Shown: in pieces, positions 1 to 11,043 of the stretch
How positions within the stretch are numbered: the first letter of the stretch is position 1
Layout: each line of letters starts with the position of its first letter
Assembly: GCA_947034895.1 (NCBI GenBank)
Contig: OX344762.1
Location: 32,654,760 to 32,718,759, forward strand
Reading direction: 5' to 3'
DNA length: 64,000 nt
Source: Rhytidiadelphus loreus
Taxonomy: Eukaryota > Streptophyta > Bryopsida > Hypnales > Hylocomiaceae
Translations under genes and position numbers: made by a program
Notes under the pieces: model-generated
The model's database searches: none
Told to the model about the DNA's origin: nothing
The model's input: the letters and a program-made list of their open reading frames with translations, nothing else

Positions 1-1028
1 GCTATCGTTCAAGTCACAATGAAATTTGGCAACTGTCTTTGAACTGATGAGGAGAGATTCATAACTTATTAGGACTGCATATTTGTGCACATAGAGAAAT
101 TATTACTAAAATGATCATTTTGAAATATATTTTGTAATCATGAGTTCTTACAAAATTAAGAACACGAATAAAATGATTAATAGGAACTTTAATGTGTAAT
201 AAATTATATAAGCTATGACTTTTTTTGAAATGAAAGATTGAAAAATAGTTTCATTGCAAAATTTAGATTGAACCCCTCTCTCAAAATTGTTTCAAAATTT
301 AACTTCCACCTAAAAGTTGAAATTGAATGAAATCACAGATAAGTAGCCAGGATCAATGTGTATGAGGTGAAATTTCTTACCACTGGACCTTACATTATGA
401 GATTAATTTTAGATTCAATATTTTGAAAATTAAACCTTAATATACACTCAAAGTACCCAAAATGTTGTTTGAATTTTTTTGGTGTTTTTAATTATGTGAT
501 AAAGTCATAAAGGATTAAAAGATAATTAATTTGAAAATTTTGAGTTGAAATTTCTTTTTTCAACTATAGATGAGTGAGTTTTTAGCAATAGATTTTGAAA
601 GCGTGTTTGTTTTCTTGTTCCATTATATATTTTAGTAAATGTGAAAGGTCATAAATGGACTTAACTTGGTACTTTGGTAGGTTCCCTAATTCCAAAAATG
701 ATCAATTTATGGGAACATGTAGAAACCAACACGTATTAAATATAAAATCCCCCAACAAAGCATAGACATTTCATAAAAGCCTGTAATTCACAAAATTTAC
801 AAGGAAGCATCAAATTTGCAATGTCCAGTGAATCAGTGATGATTGAACATAGAAACGGAATTTGGAAACAAAACTGGACATTCATTTGGTCCAATTTCCA
901 TGTTAGAATTCTCCTGTGCTTGCTGCTTGCTTGCATGCATAGAGACATCTTCAATTCAATTCCGCCATTTAAGCTTGGAGTCTTGAAACGTCATCTCTCC
1001 TGCAACTCACTCACTGCAGGAGTGCAGG
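1..1028. other. AT-rich spacer, no gene seen
   Basis: No convincing coding exon, RNA gene or terminal inverted repeat was found. The only open frames are short and lack codon structure. Confidence 0.6.
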
Positions 1029-1191
1029 ATAATTAACGCATATTTCGTTAAAATGGCAATATTCCACAAACTTGCAATTGTCACTTTCAGGTTCAGATCA
1101 CGAATGTGGTCTGAAATATAAACCAGTCCTAGAAAATGAATGGAAAATGGCGGAAGAATACCGCCATTTTAACAAAATATCCGTTAATTAC
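1029..1191. mobile_element. MITE family M1, copy a
   Basis: A 163-bp element with inverted ends of about 35 bp. The left end reads TAATTAACG, then TTTCGTTAAAATGGC, then a TATTCC-like core. The right end is its reverse complement with a few changes. The same core recurs at 4448-4616, around 4950, at 15430-15475, 15531-15709 and 16533-16810, so this is a multicopy non-autonomous family. The target duplication is unclear because the ends are themselves palindromic (TAATTA). Confidence 0.7.
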
Positions 1192-1711
1192 TGTACTGTG
1201 TAGCTCGTACTACTGATCGAGTAGTTTGTTACCTAGCCAACGCTCTTCTCATGGGGATCTACTTGGAATCAATCGAGCGTGCATTTCATGGGGAGGATTA
1301 GGCTAAGCTCACTGCTCACGTGATCCATGCGAAATTTGCAAACCACTGAAACCACGAAGCGAGGTTCACATGGGAGCTAAATTTAGGGAGATATCATCAT
1401 TCATGCATCATGACTTAACTTTGCAGCTAAAGTTAGTATGGCCGCATCGTCTACTACTGCATGATTCTCTGCACGACATCGAAAGCATGAATGCATGTAA
1501 TTTACTGTCTGGCTCATTCCGTTTTGCGCCCCAAAGAAAAATTAAAACGAATCGAAACTAATCCATTCAATTCGTGGCTGGATCAGGTGCTTCAGGAGTC
1601 CGGAGTTGGAGATAAGGAACCAAGGGTATCGCCACCTCCACCTCGATATCTCCGCAATCCTGCACTGGGAAGGGACGGGGCGGACCGTCCGAAAAACATT
1701 CACCAAAGTCC

Positions 1712-1719
1712 TATATATA
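1712..1719 (+). promoter_or_regulatory. TATA box of the secreted two-domain protein gene
   Basis: TATATATA lies about 110 bp upstream of a good 5' splice site (gtaagc at 1831). That site would open a 5'-UTR intron of about 0.5 kb, ending at an AG near 2339 or 2348, just before the ATG at 2364. The spacing fits a leader exon of roughly 90 bp. Inferred from position only. Confidence 0.5.
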
Positions 1720-2363
1720 CGATCTGTCGAAACTCGGGTCGGCATGTGATCCTGATTTGAGTCCATCACACCCTTGAGCTTGAGCTCTATCAGTCTCATT
1801 GATCTCCAGGATTTTACACTGCAGACTGAGGTAAGCCATTGATCACGCACGCTCCTCAGCAGGATTTGCTACTGCATTACATTTATTTACTGATTATTTG
1901 ATTTAGCTGACCGTCTGTTTTTCTGAATCGAAATTGAGACCTGCACTTACGTACCTTCGGCCGTTGAAGTTCTGAAATTTCGAGCCTTGTGCATATATCA
2001 CTGATTCGTTGTGAATTTAACTGCGTTCAATTCCCGTCTGTATTTCTGAAATTTTGAGACTTGTGGCTACCCTTCTCTACACAAGCTAGTCTACTCCTGG
2101 GATTGTTGCTTCATTACATTCATTAGCCACTGATTACACTATTTAGCTAATTCGTTTCATCTTCCGATTCACTGTTGAACCGACAATTTGAGACTTCTGC
2201 ATTCCTTCAAGCTGTATACATACCTCGGGATTGTTGCTAGTTATATCACATTATTCATTGATTATTTGGTGAAGCTAAGTTCATCGGTTTTCTGAATGCT
2301 TTTTCTGAAACTTTGAGATTTCCATGTCTGATTCGACAGGCCCTGCAGCTCTTTCAATTCAAA

Positions 2364-4105
2364 ATGGCGCCCACCTCCAAAGCCTTCGTCACCGTCCTCT
2401 TCCTGTCGCTGGCGCTCTGCCAGGTTACCGCAACGGAGCCCAGTTCGAAGGACAGCTTGACAGAGAAAATTGTGGGGGCAATCAAGCAGATCACCATCCT
2501 GTCGAACAACCTCCGAGTGGAGACCGAGAATATCAACCTGTTGAATGCGCCCCAGCGGGGATACATAATTGCTCAGGGGTTCGCCGGAATCGTCACCAAG
2601 GTCTCTGAAGCGACCATCGCCATATCGAGCTCCACTAACGACCACGCCTCCCCTCTCAGTGACGACGACGCCAAGCTCGTTGTGGCAACTCTGACTACAT
2701 TCGTCCAGGTCAGCGTCAATTTAGTGAATTTCAACTTCCACTTGGGTACTGTACCGCCCACGTATATTTGCTATTTGTGTAGCAGTGCATAATTTCTAGC
2801 GGTTTAATGACATCAAACTTCAGTGAAATGTAGCTAATTTGCTGTCAGTAGCTCGACCAATATTGAATTTGTCAACATCTGATGATATTTAGGATAGTAC
2901 GTGTCGATTATTTATACATATGGGTGGAGTCCATTGTTTCCACCGTTGCACAGTACGTGATCTAATTATATGAGATTGTTGTATGGCTGAACTCCAGGTG
3001 CACCAGCAGTTACTCAACGTGGTGATCGGCAAGCACGGGCTCCTGACTCTCTTCCCGTTCTTCGAGCCAATTCGCCTGTCGCTTGTGCAACTGGAGATTA
3101 TCGTGGACTCCTTCGCGTTCGCATTGATCGATCTGATTCCCACGCAAAAACTAGCTGCCGAACAGCAATTTGACAGTCTCGCAGTCACAATCAGCGGTGC
3201 CATCCAGACCTACGACACGCCCCTCTCTCACGGAGATTCTCCAGTGGAAAGCATCCAGGTCAGCTAGCAACATTGCTCTGTTAGTTTCTCCCCAAAACTT
3301 CTACACTTTTATTGCAAAATATTCATCGACAAACTGTGTTAATTTTGCCAAATGTGTAGTTCATGCTCACAATTTTCTTACCGAAGCGAACAGAGTTCCA
3401 AGAACATAACATTCTTGAACTTCAAGGCAGGGGACGCTTTGCTTCCTACAAATCTCCAAATCTGGAATCAGGATTGGCCGTGATTTGTAGGCCACTGTAA
3501 CACCAATTTTTCTTCTTACAGTGACACTGTCCCTTACTCTACTTATTCAAAAATGTTACGAATTTTTTTGATCTAGCTAGCGATTAGATTAACCTTGTTC
3601 TTTCCACGAAATGCATGGTTCCCTGTTGCAGGCGGCGTTCAAGGACATCACCAAGCTGTCCGACGACCTGCGCGTAGAGACATCGAAGATCAACATCGTG
3701 AACGCTCCTCTGACGGGCTTCAAAGTCGCCCTGGGATTCTCCGGCATTATCGAGAAGGTGAACCAAGTGATCGCCCAGTTGGCTGGTGTGAACGGTGGCA
3801 TTTCCCCACTGAGCGACGACGACGCGAAGCTGGTGGTGAAGTCTCTGACAACGTTTGTGCAAGTGCACCAGGCGTTGCTGAACGTGGTGATTGGCAAGCA
3901 CGGCGTTGTCACGTTGGTACCCTTCTTTGAACCCATCCGACTGTCGCTGGTTTCGTTGGAGGCGACGGTGGATACGTTCGCGTTCTACTTGATTGGCCTC
4001 ATCCCTACGCAGAAGCCCGCCGCAGAAACACAGTTCAGGAGCCTCGGAATCACGGTGAAGCTAGCGGAAGACACTTACTCCACCTTTTCGACAGCTTTCG
4101 TGTAG
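2364..4105 (+). CDS. secreted protein with two tandem HsbA-like domains
   Basis: Three exons, 2364-2708, 2998-3258 and 3632-4105, are joined by phase-0 GT-AG introns and give about 359 residues. Residues 1-24 form a signal peptide (MAPTSKAF, then a hydrophobic VLFLSLALCQV run). The mature protein has no cysteine and is predicted mostly helical. It holds two copies of one domain of about 160 residues. Both contain the blocks PLSDDDAKLVV, LTTFVQVHQ, LLNVVIGKHG, FFEPIRLSLV and LIPTQK-AAE-QF. The first copy is split by an intron after FVQ; the second is uninterrupted there. The layout (signal peptide, no cysteines, long helices, a V-I-x-K-centred block) resembles fungal HsbA/cell-wall galactomannoprotein (PF12296), which binds hydrophobic surfaces. 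That match is by eye and not certain. If exon 2 were not spliced at 3258, a stop would follow at once (TAG at 3265) and give a single-domain form. Confidence 0.8.
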
Positions 4106-4383
4106 ATATGAGCTAGATGACTAGAGAATATCGATATGTCTAGATATCGTGTCTAGATAACATCCATATATCTAGCTAGGATGACAGAATGCAGAGCTGC
4201 CGTTCCCGCCATCCCGGTTTTCGTTTTCGTTTTTCGGTGGTTACTGATCGATCGCTCCGTTTTGCATGCACCCCAGTGGTCGATCGAGGGCAGGAAAATG
4301 ATGTCGCTACTCTTGAATTGGTTATTGTGTACGTGGTGTCATACATACATATCACGGGCGGCCGTGAGTAGTTTGTCCATTGG

Positions 4384-4389
4384 AATAAA
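4384..4389 (+). terminator. polyadenylation signal AATAAA
   Basis: AATAAA lies 279 bp after the stop codon of the two-domain secreted protein, in a non-coding stretch. It is the first canonical signal downstream and a plausible 3' end. Plant poly(A) signals are loose, so this is only suggestive. Confidence 0.35.
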
Positions 4390-4447
4390 AGCAATGGTTT
4401 TGGAATGACGACGGAGAAATGGACAGCGTCTTGTACACATGCGAATC

Positions 4448-4616
4448 TAATTAACGTACGTCAATTTCGTTAAATTGACAAACAATATTCCATTACGTTG
4501 GCGCGGTTTCAGGCCGCTCCGCCTGAAAATAAAATGTAGTCCTTTGTGAACATGCAGGTCACAATATTTGGTTTGTTGAAGATCGCCAATTTAACGAAAT
4601 TAATTGACGTTAATTA
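4448..4616. mobile_element. MITE family M1, copy b
   Basis: Inverted ends of about 35 bp: TAATTAACG, then TCAATTTCGTTAAATTG at the left, and the reverse complement (CAATTTAACGAAATT, then CGTTAATTA) at the right. Length 169 bp. Same family as the copy at 1029-1191. Confidence 0.7.
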
Positions 4617-4946
4617 CTTTAGCCTAGAATTGAATCACCCAGCTTACGTATCACGTACCTTGCTGATCGATTTCCGTCGATGAAATTAAGCTACGTACCC
4701 ATGTATATATGTAACTTGATCGAGTGCATGCCTTCAAGCCTGGATTCAGTGTCCTAGAAATGAGTTGAAGTTAAGAATGATCAGAAGTCACCAGTTAAGA
4801 CTGTTGATGATGAAGACGCGCGAGATCGATGAACTAATTGGTATGAATGTTATGTGCTACAGTAGCTTAATACCGAGAAGACTAGCTAGTAAATGTTTGC
4901 TTCAGCAAGGTGAAATTAATTAGCAAGAAGTAATGAAATGCATTGA

Positions 4947-5010
4947 TGGTCAATTTCGTTAAAATGGCGGTATTCTGCATGCCATTTTAATGGAATATCT
5001 TCTACAAATG
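4947..5010. mobile_element. MITE family M1, left part, interrupted by the CACTA element
   Basis: Starts with TGGTCAATTTCGTTAAAATG and continues to the ATG at the edge of the CACTA element. The matching inverted end is at 15430-15475, beyond the far side of that element. Joining the two parts would give a MITE of about 250 bp. The CACTA element therefore inserted into an older M1 copy. Confidence 0.65.
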
Positions 5011-5199
5011 CACTAGTGCAAAAGGGGTGTTTTAATGACATTTTAAATGACATTTGGATGTCATTTCAACCACCACCCCAAGGTGGTTTAAATGACATCC
5101 AAATGTCATTTAAAATGTCATTTTTTTGATGTCACTAAGACACGGAGGTTTAAATGACATTTTGAATATGTCATTAAAACATGTTTGTGGTGTACATCT

Positions 5200-5780
5200 T
5201 AAAATTTTAAAATCTATGTAGAATGAGGATTTTTTGTAATTCAAAATCAATTCAACATTTAACTGAGGTTTAGAAATTTTACACAATATTGTAGATTTTA
5301 ACTTCAAATTTTTTTTCAAAAAAATAGATCTTCATATCTGAATTCTCTGCAAGAAGTAGATTTCAATTTCAAAACATGTTGCGAGTGTGAACATTTATCA
5401 GTTTTGATTGTCACAACGTCAAAGATTTTAATTTCAGAATTCTTCTCAGTTGTAAATTCCTGTAAATTTTGAACTGTAGATTCTGATCTCTAGCATCGTA
5501 GATTTTAATACTAGAATGTCTTTAATTTGTAGATTAGGAATTTAATAATCCTTTTCCATTCTGAATTGTAGATTCTGATCTCTAGCATCGTAGATTTTAA
5601 TACTAGAATGTCTTTAATTTGTAGATTAGGAATTTAATAATCCTTTTCCAATGTAGATGTTAGTATCAAAAATTGACACATAATTTGGAAGGTTCTGAAA
5701 TCTTGAAAATTTGTAGATTTTTTCCCTGGAATAATTCATATCAATTTGTAGACTCTGCAAATGAAAAAAATAGGATTCTT
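5200..5780. repeat. left subterminal repeats of the CACTA element
   Basis: A cluster of GTAGATT or TAGATTTTAA motifs, including a 92-bp tandem duplication at about 5477-5650 (GATTCTGATCTCTAGCATCG begins at 5479 and 5571). The reverse complement of the motif is clustered near the other end. Repeats of this kind bind the element's own DNA-binding protein in characterised CACTA elements; that role is inferred here. Confidence 0.65.
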
Positions 5781-5889
5781 GGTAGATGTCATTATCCCAG
5801 AGAAGGAACATAACACAACCCAAAATCTAAACTAACAGGTCCAGAGGTATGGAAGCTGACGAGGGCTCCGATTTCCTTCAACTGGCTCC

Positions 5890-6768
5890 CTAGTAGTCTG
5901 ACACAACTTTGACGCTTCCCCGTTCGAGTCTTTCCGCCCCAATATCCTCTGCACTCCTAGCAACCTGCAAACAAAAAATAAAAATGTCAAAAAAACTCCT
6001 TTCTTTAGATACATAACCAGTTTTCTTGCTGCCCTCCTCCGAAGAGTCTCCACTACAGGAAACTTTTCAAAATCAGTTAATAAAGAAAATTCATTCGCAC
6101 GAAACTTACATAACAAGTCTCTCAAAAACTCCAATCTACATAGACTGCAAGGTTGAGAATTTCAAATTCGTGCCAGGATACTCTAAATTACGGACACCTG
6201 CTCTATAACTCACAGCGATGTGAAATGTTAGGGTTTCAAGACAGAGAGTGTGAGAGAGAGCAAGAGGAACAGCACAACGATGCAAACTGAAAAGAATCTA
6301 AATAGTTCAAGGCGTCAGATTGACTTTTTCAATGTGTGTGAACCTGGTGGACACATGAAATGGAAGAAATCAGAAGCGAGAAACGCATTACCCCGTGACT
6401 TTGCGGAGGGTTTGGTTGCGGCTGGTGCTCCGCTCTGCATTAGCAACTGCTCCTCCTGCTCGAGGAGCATCCGCAGCAGGTGGCCTCATCTTGGCGATGG
6501 CAATCATCTATGCAAAATTCATCTATGCAAAATTCTAGTTTAATTTCAAAGTTTTGAGCACCTCAATTGTCATATTTTTGGCGCTCTGAAATCCACAATA
6601 TGAAGAAGTATGACTATAAACGCGCACAAATCAAAGTCACGCTAGAGCTCAATGCATTTAGTACCTCGAACATGAGATCTTCAATTTGGACGAAGTAAAG
6701 ATTGGCTGCCATAAGTCGAGCTAACAAGCACACGTCCCTCGTCACTTCAGGAGTGACTTGCGGGTTCC
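5890..6768 (-). pseudogene. unidentified gene fragment, four 3' exons inside the CACTA element
   Basis: Four minus-strand exons can be chained with GT-AG borders and matching phases. 6665-6768 encodes [18 protein letters not shown], then [16 protein letters not shown]. 6392-6507 encodes MIAIAKMRPPAADAPRAGG, then AVANAERSTSRNQTLRK. 6013-6052 encodes GDSSEEGSKKTGY. 5890-5964 encodes VARSAEDIGAERLERGSV, then KVVSDY and a stop. G+C content is above the surroundings, so it looks like a relatively recent capture of the 3' end of a host gene. The family is not recognised. The kinesin-like exon upstream ends in a phase that does not join directly to the first of these exons, so the two are probably separate captures or an exon between them is lost. 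It could still be transcribed. Confidence 0.55.
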
Positions 6769-7073
6769 CTGATTCCACACATTACATACGAGAGCTGAAA
6801 ATGCTGAAAGGGATGGAGAAAAAGGGGTTTTTGGCAGTAGCAAGCAGCCCTGCAATCTCAAAGAACATTCATAGCAAAGATTTAAAAGATGATCTACTCA
6901 AAATCATACGTTGCAGAAACACATGAGAGCTATCAGAATTGGACTTTTACGTCATGCCACGTTATATGGAAAGCGTCACCTTTCTTAAGAAAAACATTCT
7001 CAAAAATAAACCTGAACTGTTCAGCAAATCTGAGTTATTAAAAGTTGTAGACAAGCTTGGAAGTGCTACGTAC

Positions 7074-7247
7074 CAGATTCAAAAAGTGATGTCCGTAAGT
7101 CCTTGATTTCTCCCCTTCAAAGAACCATCTCAACGCCTCTGCTTCAGTTTCAACTTGTACTTTAGCGAGACCTCTAACATCTGGAACGTTGTTTTCTCCA
7201 ATAATCATCAAATTATCGCTTCTTCGTTGCAAAAGATCAAACAGATC
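7074..7247 (-). pseudogene. kinesin-9-like motor domain exon
   Basis: One 174-bp exon, phase 0 at both ends, with AG and gtacgt splice borders. It encodes 58 residues starting DLFDLLQRRSDN and ending FFEGEKSRTYGHHFLNL. The order fits the kinesin motor between the E-IYNE region (which would precede it) and the SSRSH switch I: DLL, a V-x-GL-x-V strand, then FEGE-x-R and H-x-LN as in KIF9/KIF6-type kinesin-9. No P-loop exon lies upstream and no SSRSH, DLAGSE or coiled-coil exons follow. This is therefore a fragment captured in the CACTA element rather than a gene. Kinesin-9 is linked to flagella, so the source genome likely makes motile sperm. Confidence 0.5.
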
Positions 7248-7388
7248 CTGGAATTTTCATTTCTCTCTCTATATAATTAGCTACTATGCCAAGAAAATGA
7301 CTGTCAACGAGGATAACAATGTCCACAGAATGTGACAGAAATAATTTTCATTAGAACATTAAGATAAACTTTGCTCATATGTTCTTAA

Positions 7389-7802
7389 CTGCAATACACT
7401 GTTTTCAAACACAACTCGGTCGTGGCGCAGCTCAACACGGAGAACAAGATGCAGATGATCTCCAAGTCCATGGGCTCCATCGTCAAGGCGCTCGACAACT
7501 CGCTAGCTTTGGGGAACATGGAGAAGATCTCGCAGACCATGGACCAATTCGAGAAGACCTTTCTGAATATGGAGGTGCAATCGCCGTTTGTGGAGACGGC
7601 TATGGCGGGAAGCACAAGCTTGTGCACGCCGGTGGATGAAGTGAATTTGCTTATCAACCAAGTCGCAGACGACTATGGTCTCGAAGTTTCGGTAGGGTTA
7701 CTGCAACCGGGAGCCACTTCTGTTCCTGTGAAGGAGCCTCCCGTCGAAAGCGCGGAGGATGACTTGAGCCACAGGTTGGCTGATCTTCAAAGCAGAGGCT
7801 AA
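7389..7802 (+). pseudogene. truncated CHMP1 (ESCRT-III) fragment
   Basis: Open frame from 7389; similarity starts about 7413. It encodes [12 protein letters not shown], the [18 protein letters not shown] helix, an [19 protein letters not shown] block, [10 protein letters not shown] and, at the C-terminus, [14 protein letters not shown]. The last is the MIM1 motif through which CHMP1 binds MIT domains of VPS4 and LIP5. This matches plant CHMP1/SAL1 from about residue 80 to the end. The basic N-terminal membrane-binding helices (about 80 residues) are missing, and no ATG or upstream exon replaces them. A stop precedes the frame at 7386. The high G+C relative to its surroundings supports recent capture by the CACTA element. 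If translated it would be an ESCRT-III C-terminal piece. Confidence 0.8.
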
Positions 7803-7950
7803 GGGACACAGCGTTCGTGGATTCCTTTTTTTAGGTTTCGTTTACAACAATCGGACAGTCTCATTCCCGATGCCCCGTCAAAATTTAGGGTTTGATGTGA
7901 AAAGTGAACCCTAGTTGTGGTGTTACACAGCTTGCGTATGTACTGTAGTT

Positions 7951-8366
7951 CTAAGGTAACATGCTCTAAAAGCGCCCATTTACGGGCTGTTCCACCTTTT
8001 TCATATGCTTATGGAGACCGTAAGAATTTTGGATTATTTTTCAGAGAAAGACAAATGAATTTGCGAGAGAACCCAAGTGGTTTCGTAATTTTCCAAGCAT
8101 TTTTGAATTACCTATGGATTTTCAAAGATTTCAGGCGTAGGCACCTATTTGTGACCATAGGTCTCCCAAAATGCGTCCACTTGCAACTTGTAAAGAAATT
8201 TGCAGAAATCAAAGACAATGACTAGCTCTTACAATAGAAAAACAATTTTTCTTTGATGCATTCAATTGCTAAAGCAGTCCATTTAAAGATCACCCCATCT
8301 CCATTCTGCACCTAAAAATAGGGTCGGTTTGAAGAAGATGGGCACATTTAGAAGACACTACCTTAG
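7951..8366. mobile_element. MITE family M2 (CTAAGGTA ends), copy 1, nested in the CACTA element
   Basis: A 416-bp element with imperfect inverted ends: CTAAGGTA at the left, then GCTCTAAAAGCGCCC, and the reverse complement at the right, ending TACCTTAG. The interior is clearly homologous to 20852-21258 along its whole length (shared stretches such as GGTCTCCCAAAAT and TTTTTGAATTAC). A third, more diverged copy lies at 47387-47692. No clear target duplication was seen, so the superfamily is open. Confidence 0.7.
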
Positions 8367-9685
8367 ACCTTTTTGCCATCATATTTGTCAGGGAGGTGGT
8401 TTAGAACCCTTTTGACATTTGTCGAAGTCCTTCGAATCATAATTGTGCATAGCAAGGTCCATGTTGATTTATATCACTTTAAAAATGAGTTTGATAGTAT
8501 AACTCCCCTAGCCCCTTTGCATCTTCATTTTTGTTTTTTCCACCTACTAGAATATGTACAACATATTACACATTATATTAACAAATCAAGTGTATAATTG
8601 ATATGTTCAGAAAAGACAAAAGAGAATTCAAACTTTCAAAGTGTACATTTATATTGAACTCCTAAATGCCTATAGCCTACTCTGCATTCAATAGATATGC
8701 AATAAAGGGCAACTGAAAGACAATTTTGAAGTTCTTTTACTTATTCTCATCAATTTAGGTCAATGGTTTGTTCTTGTTCTCTTGAGTCGATGTCATGGAT
8801 CAACTTTATGATTGAAGCCCTTTTTTGATTCACCTCTGTTTTATCAAACCAAGGTTTTGTAGGCTGCAACATACAATTCCAAAACACATTATGTAGCCTA
8901 CAATTGAACAATTTTCATTCTTCCCACTCTAACTAGTAGCATATTTGTATGAAACTAATTTCGTAAACTTTAAATAATAAAGTGAAAAATAATTAGGAAG
9001 GTTAGCAATTAATACAATGAAGAATCTTTTGTTGTATATGTGTTGAAATGTATTTAATCTACATGCAAAGGACCATTATATTAAGTTGAAGATGTATTTT
9101 GTACTTAAGTATTCTAGTCACTTGTTGACCAAAATTAGTTCAATACATACAAACTCACTACTAACAGAAAGTAAACAAATAAAATTCTAGACACTCCACT
9201 TCATTACAAGTGAGTATGAATTAATCATAAAAGAAACTATCATGGATTTTATTTATCTACTAATCTTCATTACATACAATCATGTGTAAAAAATTAAAGG
9301 GCTTCATAAAAGAGTAACTGTTATAAAATTTATAGATAAAGATTGAATTTTAAATTTTAAATTTATAAAATAAATAATTAAAACTAATAAACTAATAAAA
9401 TGTTCTTTATCCAGTGTAGTATGAAATTAAAAAAAAGATCCATGTTCAAATATTTATAAATTACTTTTATTTTGTATATCCCAAATATAACTTGAATATC
9501 ATCTTTTTTTGAAATTACAACTAACATGCTTGATTTTTTTTAAATTTATTAATGAAAATAGCCAACACTACAAATGAATTTGATTTGAGCACATCGAACT
9601 CTTGGATGCATAGCTCTTTTATCATGGTTTAATTGTACATTTCAAACAACATGAAGTATTCATTAAAAATTTGTATTTCACTTAC
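8367..9685. other. AT-rich interior of the CACTA element
   Basis: No clear exon. A possible last exon of the Ulp1 gene begins after an AG near 9572 on the minus strand and would encode a short tail starting CWLFSLINLKK. It is too weak to annotate on its own. Confidence 0.4.
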
Positions 9686-11043
9686 ATTCTTTGGAAATAA
9701 TTGATTTGACTCAAGATTGAATACTTCTGGAGCTTGTTTGAGAAAAAGTTCCGTGTAATGTAACAAAAATGGTCCACAATCATAACCATTACTTTGTTGA
9801 GGTACCTGCATATACAATAAACATAATTATTACGAATAAGCTTTGAAATTATATGTTATGTTTTGGCATCCACTATCTCTATCTACAATTTGGATATAGA
9901 ATGGTAAAATGATGTTTATTATTTCTTCAAAACATAAGATAATTGGAATGAAAACTTCTAGATGAATGTAGTGTTATTGCAATGAAATAAGCATTGGATG
10001 AAGACTTCAGTTCAACAAAATTCTACTTTACAGCAATCTTTTGTTTTGTTTGAAATTTTTGACCATACTAGCATCCATCCAAGATCATGTTATCTATGTT
10101 CCTCCCTTCTCAATATATACTTGTTTTGTAGCCACCTATTTTGTTATTATCAATTTTTTGTTGTAGATTAGATTTAGGTTTTGTTGAGCTTATGAATTTT
10201 TCAAATAATAATAAACATAGTTGCTACCAAATGATATTTCAAAAATTCAAAAATACCTTCATTTCAAAAAGAAAAACTTATTAGAAAATTATACAATGAA
10301 ATGAATTTAAAAATAGTGATCTTAAACATGACCCCCTTTTTAATTACCCTCATAATGCATTTTGTTAACCAGCTTTTTCATAACAAAATACAACTTGGTT
10401 TCATTATAACACAAAACTTGATTTATACTAGACAACTCTTGCAATACAATGACAACAAAGTACATAGCATTTAGCAGTCCATACCTTCACCTCCACGTAC
10501 TTCACTTTGAAGAACAATTCTTGAACACTATTATAAGTGTTTTTAGGATGGTTACACAACCATGTGTGTATCAAAAAACTACAACATCACCAAGTAATTG
10601 GAATTCAAAATACTACAATGTAACCATTGGCCTTCAAAATGGAAAAAGGTCATGCAATTTGCTTGCCTAGAATGCACTTAAAATTGTTAAAGTCAAAATA
10701 TCAAGAATAAAAAAAACATTAATTATGCACTAGTTAAGTATTTTCACGTACTTCTTAATGTGCTCCTCAACATCTGAATGAAAACTTTGAAATGAATCCA
10801 GATGTAAAATGCATGGTGTAGCCATACTTGTCTCTATTTCAAAATAAATCGTCAATTTGAATGTATCCAATCATATGAGTCATACAATTTAACAAATCAT
10901 TGGTCAAAAGTAATGAATAATATAAATACATAGTGTATCCCATATTATGACAAGCAAAATGGAGCGTACCTTCACCAGAGCTACCAGAGCTTTGAGATGT
11001 TACATTATGAGGATGACAAACTATGATAAGGCTCCAATGTAGT
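9686..11043 (-). CDS. Ulp1-type C48 cysteine protease, catalytic exons (partial)
   Basis: Four minus-strand exons chain with correct GT-AG borders and phases: 10970-11043 (LHWSLIIVCHPHN), 10752-10833 (TSMATPCILHLDSFQSFHSD), 10485-10527 (VQELFFKVKYVEVK) and 9686-9805 (VPQQSNGYDCGPFLLHY, then ELFLKQAPEVF). Together they hold the full catalytic set of the SUMO-protease fold: His in HWS, Asp in LDSF, Gln in QQSN and the nucleophile Cys in DCG. The enzyme class removes or matures SUMO/ubiquitin-like modifiers. The N-terminal part was not found; a 43-codon frame just upstream (from 11155, MASKYNALKELCWCTLCCGN) might belong to it. Ulp1 domains are a known cargo of plant CACTA and Mutator elements. 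The intact active site and clean splice chain argue it is, or recently was, functional. Confidence 0.72.
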
